From: a virus
Virus record (IMG/VR): IMGVR_UViG_3300008267_000363
Span: 1 to 36,858 of that record
Reading direction: 5' to 3' (one strand)
Length of the DNA stretch: 36,858 nt
Shown: positions 19,201 through 26,161 of the stretch, piece after piece
How the letters are laid out: each line of letters begins with the position of its first letter
Position numbering within the stretch: position 1 is the first letter of the stretch
Notes under the pieces: model-generated
Database searches by the model: none
What the model saw: the letters and a program-made list of their open reading frames with translations, nothing else
Told to the model about the DNA's origin: nothing
Translations under genes and position numbers: made by a program

Positions 19201-22188
19201 AATCAGTTTGTTGTATGTCAAGCGAGAGTCATATTCTCTAGCTGAACCTGAACTGATGTCGTTGGTCACACTCACATTGTCCACAACATACAAGAATGTA
19301 TCCAGGTACAAGTTGTTGTCAAATACAATATCACCAACGTTGTTAATATTCAAATATTGTAATGGAAATTGCAATACTGGATCTAGTACAGAGGTGTTAC
19401 CCACAGCATAGCTAAACAATTTACTGCCGCTAAATGTGGTTGACTGATACTTGACACCATCACCAAAGCTGACTCCGTCAACGTCATAGATATTGTACAA
19501 CGGAGCCTGTTGAACCGCAATTTTTTGTTGTGCTTGGGTCCATACTGCTCCATCATACCAAAAAGTCAATCCAGCTAAAGTAGTGCCACTAATACAAACA
19601 ACTGCTTGGTCCAGTAGTACGTCTCCATCCTGAGCCAGCGTTAATACAATAATAGGTTCTGGAATTAGTGGTGGCACAGTGTCGGGTGTAACAAAACTTA
19701 CAACATAAATTTTATCTCGAACAGCACTGTCTTGATCTGCTGCAAATATTACTCGTGTGCCTTCAACAAAAGTGTAGCCATCAACACTGTAACTGGTCGA
19801 GCCTTCAATATTTGAAAATGCATCAGTTTCTTCAAAGTCAAAAATGTCCACAGGTGCTTTGCCTTGTGTGCCCATGTTCCAGAGTCTAATACCTGGACGA
19901 AACTGAACAATTGGTCGTTTGGCACGGTAGTTGTTGTCAAATACCGCAATGGTCTTGTTGTAGGCTGCTGTAGCATTGATAACATCAACGTGGAACCAGC
20001 GGTTGCTTCGTGTCCATGCATTTAGATCCTTGCTGGCACGATCAATTGTGAGATAATCTAAGTTATCAGGTTCTACGAGTGCTGTACCAGCGTCTGCATC
20101 TTGAACATAAAGCTCAGGTGTAACAAAGTCTGTGACTGGTAAAAGTTCAATTGCTGTACCTACCCCAGACACATAGTATTCTCGATTGCTGATGGCAATA
20201 CTGCTCATGGTGCCTGTGCCGCTGGCAAGAGTCACAGCCGTGCTACCGTACTGAATTGCACTCACCGTAAACTTTGTGCCGTTGGCAGCAATTGACCGCA
20301 CATAATAGGTGGTACCTGCATTCAGTCCACCAAGTGTGGGGCTCACAAAAACCACAGCCTGACCAACATATAGATCAGTGCTTGACGGGCTGGTAATATA
20401 GTTGGTTCCTGCTTCAGTTTGAGTACAGGTGAATGTAGTTGTACCAGAGGCGTAACTGGTTGGAACAACATCACCAGTAAATCTTACTTTGAGACCGTTG
20501 GTAAATTTAACACCATTTGGTGAAGTGTAATCTTTACGGCCAATAATTTCATCTACATCTATGGTGTTGCTGCTGGTTTGATCTAGAAGTTTAATTTCTC
20601 CAAATATTTCTGGATCAGTACCATCTTGATAGTACAAGGTATTTTGTACTGCACTTAACAAGGGTATTTGTTGGAATTCACCTGTAGAATCCTTGTACCA
20701 CTGCGTACTACTGTAGGTAGTACCATTGGAGATTGTGAATTTTTGCAAGGGAGCAATGTCAGCAATCTTGTTCAGTTGAATATAGGTTACTCCAGCAATA
20801 TCCACATAGGTGATTTGATATTTTTGATATCGTTGATCTGGAGCAATGTCTATGGTAAGATCAAATGGTATGCTGTCATAGCTGCCGTTTAAGCTGTTGT
20901 TGGCAGGGTCTTGAACCAAGGGATCAAAGAAACTGGTGCGATACCATCCACCATCTTGTGCGTCCACAACTGGACTTGTGAAGATAATAGTACGGCTGTT
21001 GAGGTTGGTGTTGCCGTCGATGCCGCCATAGGTGGCTATAAATTCATTCACTGGCTGATTGTTGATTTGTGCAAACTGCATGTCAGTCAGCAGGTCAACG
21101 GTACCAATGTTGGTAAGATTGTAGTAGAAATCTTGGGCTGTTTTTAGAGGCACGTTGAACACCACAGTTCCAAGATCTTCACCGTTGTTGACCACGCCTA
21201 GCACATCTCTTGAACTGATGTTGGGGGTAGATGTTACTGCGCCCGAAACACCGGGTGTTGACTGAATCCAGAATCCTGGACCTGTACCTGGCGTAGAATT
21301 GACAATATTCAATGTGCCTTGCATCAACACTTGATTTTCTGAAGCATAGTACAGAGTATCTGGGGCGTCTTGCGGCACGGTAAATGTGACCAAGCCAGTT
21401 GTGGCACCGTTGCGAGTCACTCCTGAGCTGTATAGTTCGCCAAGGCCTGTAACAGGTTCAGTCTTGATATAGAATGGAAATACACCATTCAAGGTCAAGT
21501 TGAATACGTAGGTGTTGCCACGAGCAAGAGTCAGGGTGGGATTGTTTTGAAAATCAATCACATAAGCACCAACACCAGAATTACGAACTCGATAGTTTAC
21601 AGTTTCCTTGGCATTTTGTGACACTTGAAAAGTGTAGCTGCCGCCACGTACCAGTTGAATAATTGGATCTGTGCCAGTAATTCCAGAAAAGTTGTAAACA
21701 CCATTTTCTCTTGTGACTACAAAATTATCAGTGATTGGAATGCCAACAGACGCAACATCAACTGCCGCAGGGCCTGCCGGAACCCAAAAATATTGACTAA
21801 AGTTTACGAATGCATCAAAGTCAACAAACGGATCCCAGGTATAGTATTCGCTTGAATACAGTCTATCAGGGCGCGATCCTGCGCCGCCCTGAAAGGTCAC
21901 AGCATCATTGAGACCTGGATATGTTATGACATCCTTGATTGTGTCTGTGTCTGGCTCCAGACTCACAACACCGGGCTCTAACTGATAGTCAGCTCTGGTT
22001 GTAGTTGGCTCAATTACATATCGGTCGTTGGGATTGACACCTGGACCTACTGTGCGGCCAATAAACCCTTGTGTTTTTTTAAAGTTGGGCTCTTGAATCA
22101 GTTGATCAAGGGTAGCTGCCAGGAACTGCTTGTTGGCGTCAGTTTGAAATATTTCAGGAAGAAAATCTACACTACGAACATTAGCCAT
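7216..22188 (-). CDS. Giant modular baseplate/adhesin protein (4990 residues)
   Basis: A single uninterrupted frame covers 41 percent of the window. The N-terminus (VDFLPEIFQTDANKQFLAAT, then FIGRTVGPGVN and YYTWDPFVDFDAFVNFSQYF) and the C-terminus (LQDTDTQAARFLRGF) look like the ends of very large structural proteins of marine T4-like phages. Visible modules: a cupredoxin-like fold at about residues 211-298; a Trp/Tyr-rich core at about 1415-1860 (LGAWRGIYRYYYDT, PWEMLG); four CBM5/12-like segments near 1991, 2983, 4046 and 4344; a seven-repeat FG-GAP propeller at about 2400-3185; a duplicated GA-ANT-G motif near 2640 and 4420; GSGY-type repeats near 3890-4010. The start overlaps the gp6 stop (TAATG). 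It occupies the gp7-gp10 position of T4 and probably forms peripheral baseplate arms that contact the cell. That role is inferred. Confidence 0.8.
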   Translation of the reverse strand: MANVRSVDFLPEIFQTDANKQFLAATLDQLIQEPNFKKTQGFIGRTVGPGVNPNDRYVIEPTTTRADYQLEPGVVSLEPDTDTIKDVITYPGLNDAVTFQGGAGSRPDRLYSSEYYTWDPFVDFDAFVNFSQYFWVPAGPAAVDVASVGIPITDNFVVTRENGVYNFSGITGTDPIIQLVRGGSYTFQVSQNAKETVNYRVRNSGVGAYVIDFQNNPTLTLARGNTYVFNLTLNGVFPFYIKTEPVTGLGELYSSGVTRNGATTGLVTFTVPQDAPDTLYYASENQVLMQGTLNIVNSTPGTGPGFWIQSTPGVSGAVTSTPNISSRDVLGVVNNGEDLGTVVFNVPLKTAQDFYYNLTNIGTVDLLTDMQFAQINNQPVNEFIATYGGIDGNTNLNSRTIIFTSPVVDAQDGGWYRTSFFDPLVQDPANNSLNGSYDSIPFDLTIDIAPDQRYQKYQITYVDIAGVTYIQLNKIADIAPLQKFTISNGTTYSSTQWYKDSTGEFQQIPLLSAVQNTLYYQDGTDPEIFGEIKLLDQTSSNTIDVDEIIGRKDYTSPNGVKFTNGLKVRFTGDVVPTSYASGTTTFTCTQTEAGTNYITSPSSTDLYVGQAVVFVSPTLGGLNAGTTYYVRSIAANGTKFTVSAIQYGSTAVTLASGTGTMSSIAISNREYYVSGVGTAIELLPVTDFVTPELYVQDADAGTALVEPDNLDYLTIDRASKDLNAWTRSNRWFHVDVINATAAYNKTIAVFDNNYRAKRPIVQFRPGIRLWNMGTQGKAPVDIFDFEETDAFSNIEGSTSYSVDGYTFVEGTRVIFAADQDSAVRDKIYVVSFVTPDTVPPLIPEPIIVLTLAQDGDVLLDQAVVCISGTTLAGLTFWYDGAVWTQAQQKIAVQQAPLYNIYDVDGVSFGDGVKYQSTTFSGSKLFSYAVGNTSVLDPVLQFPLQYLNINNVGDIVFDNNLYLDTFLYVVDNVSVTNDISSGSAREYDSRLTYNKLIGWKTAAVEQQIYQQFKFSYAATTLKLDVEPIVQTSIAVPVIKIYVGSIFQDPSTYSYVTTADSTTITLLGTYVLGDIIEVLVLSDQTSKVAFYQVPNNLESNPLNANSSSFTLGTIRTHYQSICENLTTLSGPVNGANNTRDLGDIVPYGLVILQQSAPLTLAGYFMRSPEYNIFASLQYNSREYIKFKAQLLDAVLSQNIGFDTTAQVLDTAMQSVTLGKLDNQPFYWSDMLPAGVITDSNAYTVSFITTQVFDTVQVYNYTSANYLGLLVYLNDQLLTRGVDYTVAIDGPRITILSTLTIGDVVTINEYSATYGSFVPNTPTKLGLYPAWKPAVIPQVTSNGTSNFVLGHDGSTTPVFGDIRDAVLLEFETRIYNNLKLDGNPVPLVVEDVLPGQFRSTGYSFEEINTIFASDFLSYCGWNRLDYGQQNYRANNELTWNYSRAQSRLDKQNLLGAWRGIYRYYYDTQQPSLTPWEMLGISVEPTWWQDTYGPAPYTSDNLVLWDDLAAGYVADPITPYFKPEFARAASLVAGPKREGIWFEKYGSGPYPSMLPVIPTGSEGELLSPLNSVVGALPPNYNPATEFVKSWTLGDGGPVEASWWNSSSYPFSVMHMLAVTRPAKFFALFADRDLYRYNEDYQQYLYNDRYRLDANGVEVYGDGVSKASYINWLVDYNRQTGVDSTKLLTADLKSLDVRLCYRMASFSDKQYIKLFTEKSSPNSTNTALMIPDESYDILLYKNQPFDQIIYSSVAVQKVTGGYAVFGYGNAQPYFKVLQSYPNGKLQTYSSGGITVRVPTFYTDTVTQVPYGFVFSNETSVADFLLSYGKLLEQQGLAFDNMANGYVLDWPRMVNEFLYWSQQGWDTDAIININPLASKLSVTKAQAVVDSIRTETTENLLLDQNSRELPTRTLNVVRLGNSFSIEPLSTQSISFINMRFTNYEHMIVLSNQSVFGDLIYDPTTGARQSRLNLVAVTSGDWNGSVDAPGFILNQDNVEEWTGLRVYTKGQIVKYKNVYWSALKIVQPSETFDFDVWTQSDYTQTELGLLPNLANKANQLANSYDINAANIETDNDLLSYGLIGFHPRQYMAALNLDDVSQVNVYRQFLGSKGTILSAELFKQANLGKEAADYDIYENWAVQRAVYGANANRSFFELRLNRALLDANPSLVQVVVPQQVSEADQQILLSDVWRQSYKLTSTDILPTTTTLPTDIGLPTAGYVNLDDADITVFDIVDSASLSANIDSIKVGTSVWVAKINNYDWNIYRAQAVPGIIQHVCDNLDGTSRVIFSTQHGLAAGDKLIIKFFDIEINGVYQVLSVANLTTVNIAFAFTGDRVVANGTGLGFTLKTMRVAQASDVLNLPYANNILPGAKVWVDDNGDGLWQVLQKNSVFSDVVELNPVLLDAGEQYGVSIAQAQNRLAALVGSPKYGFGSGTETGAVYVYVKNYGDQYSPVSPISSGDGILTLDVPGVRGYGNAVDFGNQTWAAAGASKSLGAGSQANNGYVSVIYRDPALGQPGVIPYAQWQLLTQPSGYGTLLTGAGEFGYSVVVSLDERWMYIGAPGLNSVHAYGRVDWENQSIKTTADGATTVYNINSKIQVNNNSQLKVTFNGQIQTYGATYTIVNNFSEVRLTTPPGVFTATAIVPGEIYTILTVGDTNYTLIGAASNTIGVEFVATAAGTGTGTVLASVLIEFARYNSFQIPYNDATFNLANDTDASGNSVGLFTVDSIYSFSIKVNEDLWRPNIDYTFSGTTVTFITARISTDVVVAFAGSYFEYVDTIDTASVTGGLTAGDRFGQSVSCSTDGRQVMIGAPYRTIDALAEAGTVYVFDRNVQRFIYGTDTSSITFTVLGGTPTGPVSVIVNNQFLINQTDSVINAANSFTIAGDVVTINADLQIGDIIEIETNQFQQLQQVDQQTVADFSNFGQALDLCANNCSLYIGEPQSSVQIYKGGVVERFVNQSKIYGTITNTVANANLTSGNTIRINDMDVVVPAAWSNSVTYDKNTVVYNAVTTTTTIYVAAQAVPVSTLITNTAYWTVVSTTTVAASVEVRALAAQINVTVPNVLATVDATGYLTIGVKNSAAAAALDKVTVAPGTVGTTFTTLGFDTYAWTQTILSPYPVEFSGFGSSVGIDNSAIKVYTYDYLPSSTSNINNPGKFVFGDQITNSNVQPLDGFGTAVNYTSGVLMVGAPKNDSGDSTADFGAVFVFENPTRALAWTVLEQQQPVVDVRLLNSVFLYDRVTRATSEFLDFINPLQGKILGAARQNIDYIGAIDPAAYNVGPTNIRGTTWNTDHVGEIWWDISSVRFIDPNQDSIVYASRRWSQLFPGSVVDVYQWIVSPVAPANYTGEGTPLSSLSYTVNTRLTKDGTFATEYYFWVRGITTTSTKINKTLPASTVASYIADPKASGIPFMAPINASTIALYNSGDYIEASDTVISIEFDRELTNDNVHTEYELIAQDRANGFLSDNLYRKLQDSFCGVDTFGNQVPDPNLGPAEQYGVQFRPRQSMFTDRFEALRNYLTHANTVLAQYPISESRSFNLLNSSEPEPTANSGLWNLRVANLEILGFQNIYTVALGYRYLVVTDSLNRGLWTIYTVSASDTTPGVRVLILTRVQGYNTPDYWSYIDWYRPGYNSSTKITTQVVTYSALGAINVPVGSSVKVTANAQGKYEIYLLTDLGYERVGLQDGTIAFSSELWDYAVGRFGFDIEVFDAQYYDQEPVTETRKIIQAINQELFVDDLAIERNRALVLMFNFVLSEFSAPEWLVKTSLIDVDHRIRQLLPYQNYVRDNQEFVSDYIQEVKPYHVQVREFNLKYTGFDISQGDLTDFDVPAYYDTTLEIPKYISPILLPYEHGTAFNSSINAASDASAASTIWNTWPYSQWYNNHWLSVDSTLMVNQGSGYSTPPAVIFGTEWTVSTPITAGQQIFYVDNLYTVTSSGVTGTIAPLFTTGSQADGTAALSYAGVTATGTAVINSLGQVVAVTIDQAGSGYRAAPTITITGGNGSGAEYYAVVNGQGSGQVYNAATVPTTIESYALTRSFRTVIRYDRFQYFSDVRDWNTNGTYQDGELVRYDDRVWQAASSTSTAVVGPTFNLEDWTLVNAATFNYGTGPYGLTGVDRTMGLYVPGVNQPGLELPLLIDGVDYPGVQVYGDYFLRDPLAVDADYTSEFTDLTLGTLPTDINVAGGEFIGLYEGHSPEELVNGAEFDTLDMRVYTRPGADWNRDGHGFQITSIRYTYEAAVTDVYSWAGVVEHPVQILVSNQTTGRDLASGVDYSVEWEDQTITLLTVADGDGINISVYELGGSNQLYRANYAGSTTGQTVVIPVNSAEINIMAVFVNGEAISGVTWEPYIDSANWNVLGTYAKLDVVNNSGNYYRAIQAVPQGVAITDVAYWLLFVPTLESQVDLGSSPGPGAGISLTALGLTTVVAGYFVIGQQYTISIVGTTNFVAVGAAANTVGTVFTATGIGSGTGKATVSYSWSTPQVQYFVVTPSQATTKIFTLTNSAGGTNSVNMIVTRNGLRLQPAEGIEWLGDDSSVSFGLPQRGGYQQNIINAPTDVVVWVDNILQVQSVGATVGSFSVTNWTGSNTPGRQVVFTSPPASGSRILITVNTEADFDVVGQTLQIVSALNIDDVVAVTTWNDTAQQNALSLVFVGPIFTGLTVSEPYDSTTYDEGAVSEAPGSYDYSAGVLIANNDFYLQRDPVAAGRLWVTLDGYRLFEGADYVVENGYLILATGVIGAAQVLVITEFTNSIVPEAMTFRVFQDMRGVQATYRITDATTTTLAQNLTATDNIAYVVNAAALSDPNLTQGVFGAVTIDGERIMYRERNTALNTISGLMRGTTGTAAAPHLSGAEVYDIGRGNLLPAQYQDYIVSDSTLGDGTTSVFYAPSILFDDFLDSSSERPAVEVYVGGIRQYAYSDTTAVSRYRWFVTDYDPLAVDFVVDGNVHPPLEAPTAGAEVTILVRHGVTWYQQGVGEASNGIALQDTDTQAARFLRGF

Positions 22189-25100
22189 TAAATTACTCCG
22201 CTACCAGGGGCAGTACGCAGATTGGTACTGGTAAGTGCTTCAATCACATCAACATTGTTGATGGTTGCGCCATTGACAAATATTTCGTTGGGGGCTGAAC
22301 GTATTTCGTACAGGTCACCAAAGTATTTTTGTGTGTCAAGCGGTACCAAGACCACTGAGCTAACTATTGTTCCAAGTGTTCTATGCAAGTATGCCGCCAA
22401 TTCTGAGAAGTAAAAAGTATCGCCAAAGTTCCATTTGTCAATGGAAAAATATGTGTTCATGGCTGCTACCACTGCGCTTTTGATTTCGCTAGTGCTGGCC
22501 GTGCTGTTGGATGCACGTATGACCTTGATAGTGGCTCGCAGATTGGACGCGGCTTTTTCACCAAACAAGGGTTTGAACACCACTGAATTCAACACAATGT
22601 TGTCGCTCAACATTTTGTAATCTTGTAGTTTTTGATATGCTGTTGACAGTTCGTCGATGCTGGGCACATCTGGCTCAATCACTGTGCCTGTGGTGTCACG
22701 AATCCAGTTCTGGTATGCTGTGTAGTATGCCAGAGTCACCACATACAAGTCAATGATATTGGTTGTGCCTGGATCAATTCTGCTGGTCAGTGGACTGTTG
22801 TGACGGTATTGATAATACAAATCTTGACGCCCTGTTCTAACCGTCCATTCATCTGACACGTTGACAAGTGTTCGCAATCCTGTGGTGCCGATGCTGAGTT
22901 GATAGAAGGCCTGATCAGTATAGGCGTAGAATATTTGTCCCGGACTCCAGGCCAATTTGACCAATTCAATATCGTCCAAGGTGGCATAGTCACTGGTCAC
23001 ACGACCAGATTCTACCAGCAGGTATCTTTGTAGATTGTCAAAGTCCACGGTCTGCTGTAGGTATATGTATTTTTGAGTGCTGTCTACTGTGGGTGCCACA
23101 ATCTCAGAGAAAAAGTCTGGGTTATCTGGCACACCATCGTTGTCGCTGTCACGGAATCCTACCAGGACCTGGAAGTCATCAACATAGCCGTCACTCTCAA
23201 CTGGTTGTCCAGTTATGGTCATGAAGATGTCGCCAGGCAAATGATCAGTAGAATCAGGTTGTGTGTTTACTGCCAGGCAGTTGATGTAGTCTTTGATCAC
23301 AGTGCCTGATCGACTGTCGTACACCTGTGCGCCATCATAGAAGAAGAAACGAGTTTGCAGTACTGATCCAAAGTAGTAGGCCAGTCCACGGAACGTGATT
23401 GTGTAGTTTTGATTTTGCACCACAAACTTCACCAACCAAGATGAGTCTGAATTTATGCCATTAGTATTTCCTGCATTACCGTTTTGAGGAGAGTTTGCCG
23501 CTGGGCTTTCAGGAATTTGTGCCCACGTTGCGTTGTCTCCATTAGACTGTGTGCTGTATAAGTTTGTGCTAGTGATTAGATACCACGAATATGGGGTACC
23601 TGTGATATCTCCGTTGTTGTCATAGCCAATACCAAAGTTGCGATTCAACAAAATTTGTTCAGCTATGGCCTGCTCCAGGCTGAATGGCAGGTCTGTCACA
23701 AACAACGGAATAATAGTGTCTACCAGTGCGCCCGAAGGTACAAAATTGTTGAGTGCAACTGGTCCTGAACCAGAACTCAAGTTGCCCAGGCCGTTGTTGT
23801 AGCCGTCGCCTTGTATGCTCAATGGACTGGCCCAGATTTCCAGTGTTTCGTCAGCGCGACTTGGTGTGCCCTGTTGCAACTTGTTGTTGCTGTCAAAGTA
23901 ATAACCTGATGGTGCAACAAATTTGATCAAGCTGCCCACAGCCACATATTTGAATGCTGTGGTGGTTGTGGAGCCAACTGGAATTGGTGTTCCGTTGGGC
24001 CAGGTGGCTGATGTTATTGCGTTTCTAAAATAACCTGTGGTCTCATTGGCCAGTGTGGTGCTCTGATTCCAGGTGGCACCGGTGACCCAGGTGGTTGATC
24101 CGTATGTGGGCAGGGTGGTTGCGGTGACTCTGGGAAAGTTCTCATAGTAAAACTGCCGCATGGTGGTTTCACCAATGCCGGGCTGTACCTGGTTGGTGAC
24201 CACATCTGCAATTTCATTTCTGTTGGTATAGGCAAACAAGATGGTGGGCAGAATATTCTGTTCCCATAGTCCACCGTCGCTGCCAAAGGTATTGGTACTG
24301 GAATATTTTCCTGTGTTATCTACTAGATCAAGATAACGACTGGTACCAATTGACGCACGGTTCAGAGCCTTGCTTTTCACAATTGAATTGTATTGTGTGT
24401 AAGGAAACAGGTTGTAGTCCTCACCGTTGACCATGCGGTCTTGTGTGTAGTATCTAGCAGGCGCACGTTGCTTGATAGCATCAATGCTTTCACGTGCCTG
24501 ACTGTTGCTGACAGGTCTTGTGATACCACAAGTAAATGTCATGGTCTCAAGGTTGCCGTCACGACTGATATAACTGATGGGAACAGTCACAGCCTGCATT
24601 TCTTCAGGATTGATAATGTATTGCAAGCCGTTGGATGCACGAACATATGCACGATATGTCCCCACTGGAATTTCTGAGAACACACCGTCACCAAACACCA
24701 TGGTGATTTGGTCATTGGTTCTGGATGTCACTGTGTAGATTGGGCGCAGTGAGGTGCCCACTTGTTCTGCGGCAGCGGCATAGATGTTTTCGGTATAGGC
24801 CCATTCACGACTCACACTGCCCACGTTGTCCAACTGGAACAACCAACGGTCTTCGTTGTTGACGCCCTCAATGTTGATGTTTACTGTGCGATTTGATACT
24901 TTTTCAGCCAGGTTGAAGTCTTGGTTTTGCAGCACGCCTTGCTTGAACATAAAGAAGTAGCCAGTATTGGCTGACTGGAATCCCAGTTGATCATTGCGGA
25001 ACAAGATGTTGAATGGTTGGTTGGCTCTTGGTGGAGGCTCATATAGATATGTGGCACCCACAGATGTTGAGCTCATGGCCTCAAAAGGCATGGTAACACC

Positions 25101-25718
25101 ATCAACCACAGCGGTGTAAGGCACTATGGGCAAGAATCCTGGCACCAGGTTAACTGCATATTCATCTGTGCGCACACCCAGAATAGTCTGGCGGTTGCCT
25201 GGACGGCCCACACGCTGAGTGTCTACTAGGCTGCTGTTGATGATTGTGGTGAACTGTTCTTGCCAGTCAGGATTGGTTGGATCAGACCAGTTCACAGTGA
25301 TGTTGGAAAGATTTACACCTTGATAGTCCACAACATTTTCTGTTGTGGTTACTGAGAATACCTTGAGTAGGCCTTGTGCTGCTATGTTGCGCTTGGCGGT
25401 GTAGCTTACTAGATTGGCCAGACGAGTGACACTGTCTCTGCGTTCAGCAGTGTCCATGTAATTTTCACGAGTGTTTAGGTCGGTACGGAAAGCAAGAGCC
25501 TGTCCCATGAACGCAATAACGTCCAGCAGGGCAATGTATTCTGAACTTTCAATGTAGTCATTGAATGTTTCTGGATAGTACAAGCGCAAGTAATCAACAA
25601 AACTCTTGCGAAGAGTTTCAAAGTCATAGCTCTGGAAGTCTGCTTCGCGATAGGTTTGATAGATCTGTTTCCAGTCCTCAACACCAAATATCGCTGTTTG
25701 TCTAGTTGTTTTTGCCAT
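22188..25718 (-). CDS. 6: Baseplate wedge protein gp6-like
   Basis: This encodes 1176 residues. The N-terminus (FGVEDWKQIYQTYREADFQSYDFETLR, in two parts, then YIALLDVIAFMGQALAFRTDLNTRE) is the signature of the T4 gp6/gpJ baseplate wedge family, which dimerises to form the inner ring around the hub. A DGVFSEIPVGTYRAYVR segment and the C-terminal SIDKWNFGDTFYFSELAAYLHRT also fit. T4 gp6 has about 660 residues; this one is far longer, as in marine relatives, with extra beta-rich domains in the middle. It follows gp25, its normal partner in the wedge, and is coupled to the giant protein by TAATG. A GAGG ribosome binding site is 12 bases before the ATG. Confidence 0.88.
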   Translation of the reverse strand: MAKTTRQTAIFGVEDWKQIYQTYREADFQSYDFETLRKSFVDYLRLYYPETFNDYIESSEYIALLDVIAFMGQALAFRTDLNTRENYMDTAERRDSVTRLANLVSYTAKRNIAAQGLLKVFSVTTTENVVDYQGVNLSNITVNWSDPTNPDWQEQFTTIINSSLVDTQRVGRPGNRQTILGVRTDEYAVNLVPGFLPIVPYTAVVDGVTMPFEAMSSTSVGATYLYEPPPRANQPFNILFRNDQLGFQSANTGYFFMFKQGVLQNQDFNLAEKVSNRTVNINIEGVNNEDRWLFQLDNVGSVSREWAYTENIYAAAAEQVGTSLRPIYTVTSRTNDQITMVFGDGVFSEIPVGTYRAYVRASNGLQYIINPEEMQAVTVPISYISRDGNLETMTFTCGITRPVSNSQARESIDAIKQRAPARYYTQDRMVNGEDYNLFPYTQYNSIVKSKALNRASIGTSRYLDLVDNTGKYSSTNTFGSDGGLWEQNILPTILFAYTNRNEIADVVTNQVQPGIGETTMRQFYYENFPRVTATTLPTYGSTTWVTGATWNQSTTLANETTGYFRNAITSATWPNGTPIPVGSTTTTAFKYVAVGSLIKFVAPSGYYFDSNNKLQQGTPSRADETLEIWASPLSIQGDGYNNGLGNLSSGSGPVALNNFVPSGALVDTIIPLFVTDLPFSLEQAIAEQILLNRNFGIGYDNNGDITGTPYSWYLITSTNLYSTQSNGDNATWAQIPESPAANSPQNGNAGNTNGINSDSSWLVKFVVQNQNYTITFRGLAYYFGSVLQTRFFFYDGAQVYDSRSGTVIKDYINCLAVNTQPDSTDHLPGDIFMTITGQPVESDGYVDDFQVLVGFRDSDNDGVPDNPDFFSEIVAPTVDSTQKYIYLQQTVDFDNLQRYLLVESGRVTSDYATLDDIELVKLAWSPGQIFYAYTDQAFYQLSIGTTGLRTLVNVSDEWTVRTGRQDLYYQYRHNSPLTSRIDPGTTNIIDLYVVTLAYYTAYQNWIRDTTGTVIEPDVPSIDELSTAYQKLQDYKMLSDNIVLNSVVFKPLFGEKAASNLRATIKVIRASNSTASTSEIKSAVVAAMNTYFSIDKWNFGDTFYFSELAAYLHRTLGTIVSSVVLVPLDTQKYFGDLYEIRSAPNEIFVNGATINNVDVIEALTSTNLRTAPGSGVI

Positions 25719-25739
25719 TCTTAATACGCCTCTATTGTT

Positions 25740-25747
25740 TATTTAGC
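25740..25747 (-). promoter_or_regulatory. GCTAAATA late-promoter-like octamer before gp6
   Basis: The minus strand reads GCTAAATA, followed by AACAATAGAGG and the gp6 ATG about 21 bases downstream. The element lies in the 48-base gap between gp25 and gp6. A start site about seven bases downstream would leave the GAGG ribosome binding site in the leader, so it is a plausible weak late promoter. Confidence 0.4.
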
Positions 25748-25766
25748 GGCAACAAAAACGGCTTAG

Positions 25767-26144
25767 TTATACATAGGAGGCGTTGCGCTGTTGCAGATCA
25801 AAGAAAATACTCAGCCGCTCGGCATCGGTAGACGGGGTCACAGTGAGCTCTACCTGAATCAGGATACCATTTTCTTGTGGGAAGGTCACAACTTCGCTGA
25901 TGAAAATTCTTGGGTCGCCGCCTGCCACACGTTGCACTTCTCGCTCTATTGCCTGCTGTGATGCTTCCACTTGATTTTCAAACAAAAAGTCCCAGAGCAC
26001 TGTACCGTAACCTGGGCGGCCAGGTAACTGACCTTGACGTATGTTGAACGCATTCAGCAGGTCACGTTTGATCAGTTCAAAATCTGTAAGAGTAAACTTT
26101 TTGTATTGCCCCTGAGTGTTGAAGCCAATGAATTTTTGTGCCAT
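25767..26144 (-). CDS. 25: Baseplate wedge protein gp25-like
   Basis: This encodes 125 residues, close to the 132 of T4 gp25. The central GYGTVLWDFLFE, then AIEREVQRV and PRIFISEVVTF, and the final strand ILIQVELTVTPS are typical of the gp25/TssE family. gp25 joins the gp6 inner ring to the tail sheath and is one of the most conserved parts of contractile injection machines. The gene is directly upstream of gp6, as in many contractile phages. The usual EPR motif is replaced by GDPR. The ATG is preceded by GGTAAATACACT and no clear Shine-Dalgarno sequence, so translation may depend on coupling with the upstream gene, 17 bases away. Confidence 0.85.
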   Translation of the reverse strand: MAQKFIGFNTQGQYKKFTLTDFELIKRDLLNAFNIRQGQLPGRPGYGTVLWDFLFENQVEASQQAIEREVQRVAGGDPRIFISEVVTFPQENGILIQVELTVTPSTDAERLSIFFDLQQRNASYV

Positions 26145-26148
26145 AGTG

Positions 26149-26156
26149 TATTTACC
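26149..26156 (-). promoter_or_regulatory. GGTAAATA octamer upstream of gp25
   Basis: The minus strand reads GGTAAATA, four bases from the ATG of gp25, in the 17-base gap after the Ala-rich gene. It is identical to the octamers before the 49-residue gene and the gp48/54-like gene. If it is a promoter the message would be leaderless. It could instead act in translation initiation. Confidence 0.3.
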
Positions 26157-26161
26157 GGTGC

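Noticed and set aside
7216-22188. Possibility that the giant gene is an assembly fusion of several genes
   Set aside because: The frame is open throughout, both ends look like conserved ends of large marine phage proteins, and I saw no abrupt change of style or internal ribosome binding site plus start that would mark a missed stop.
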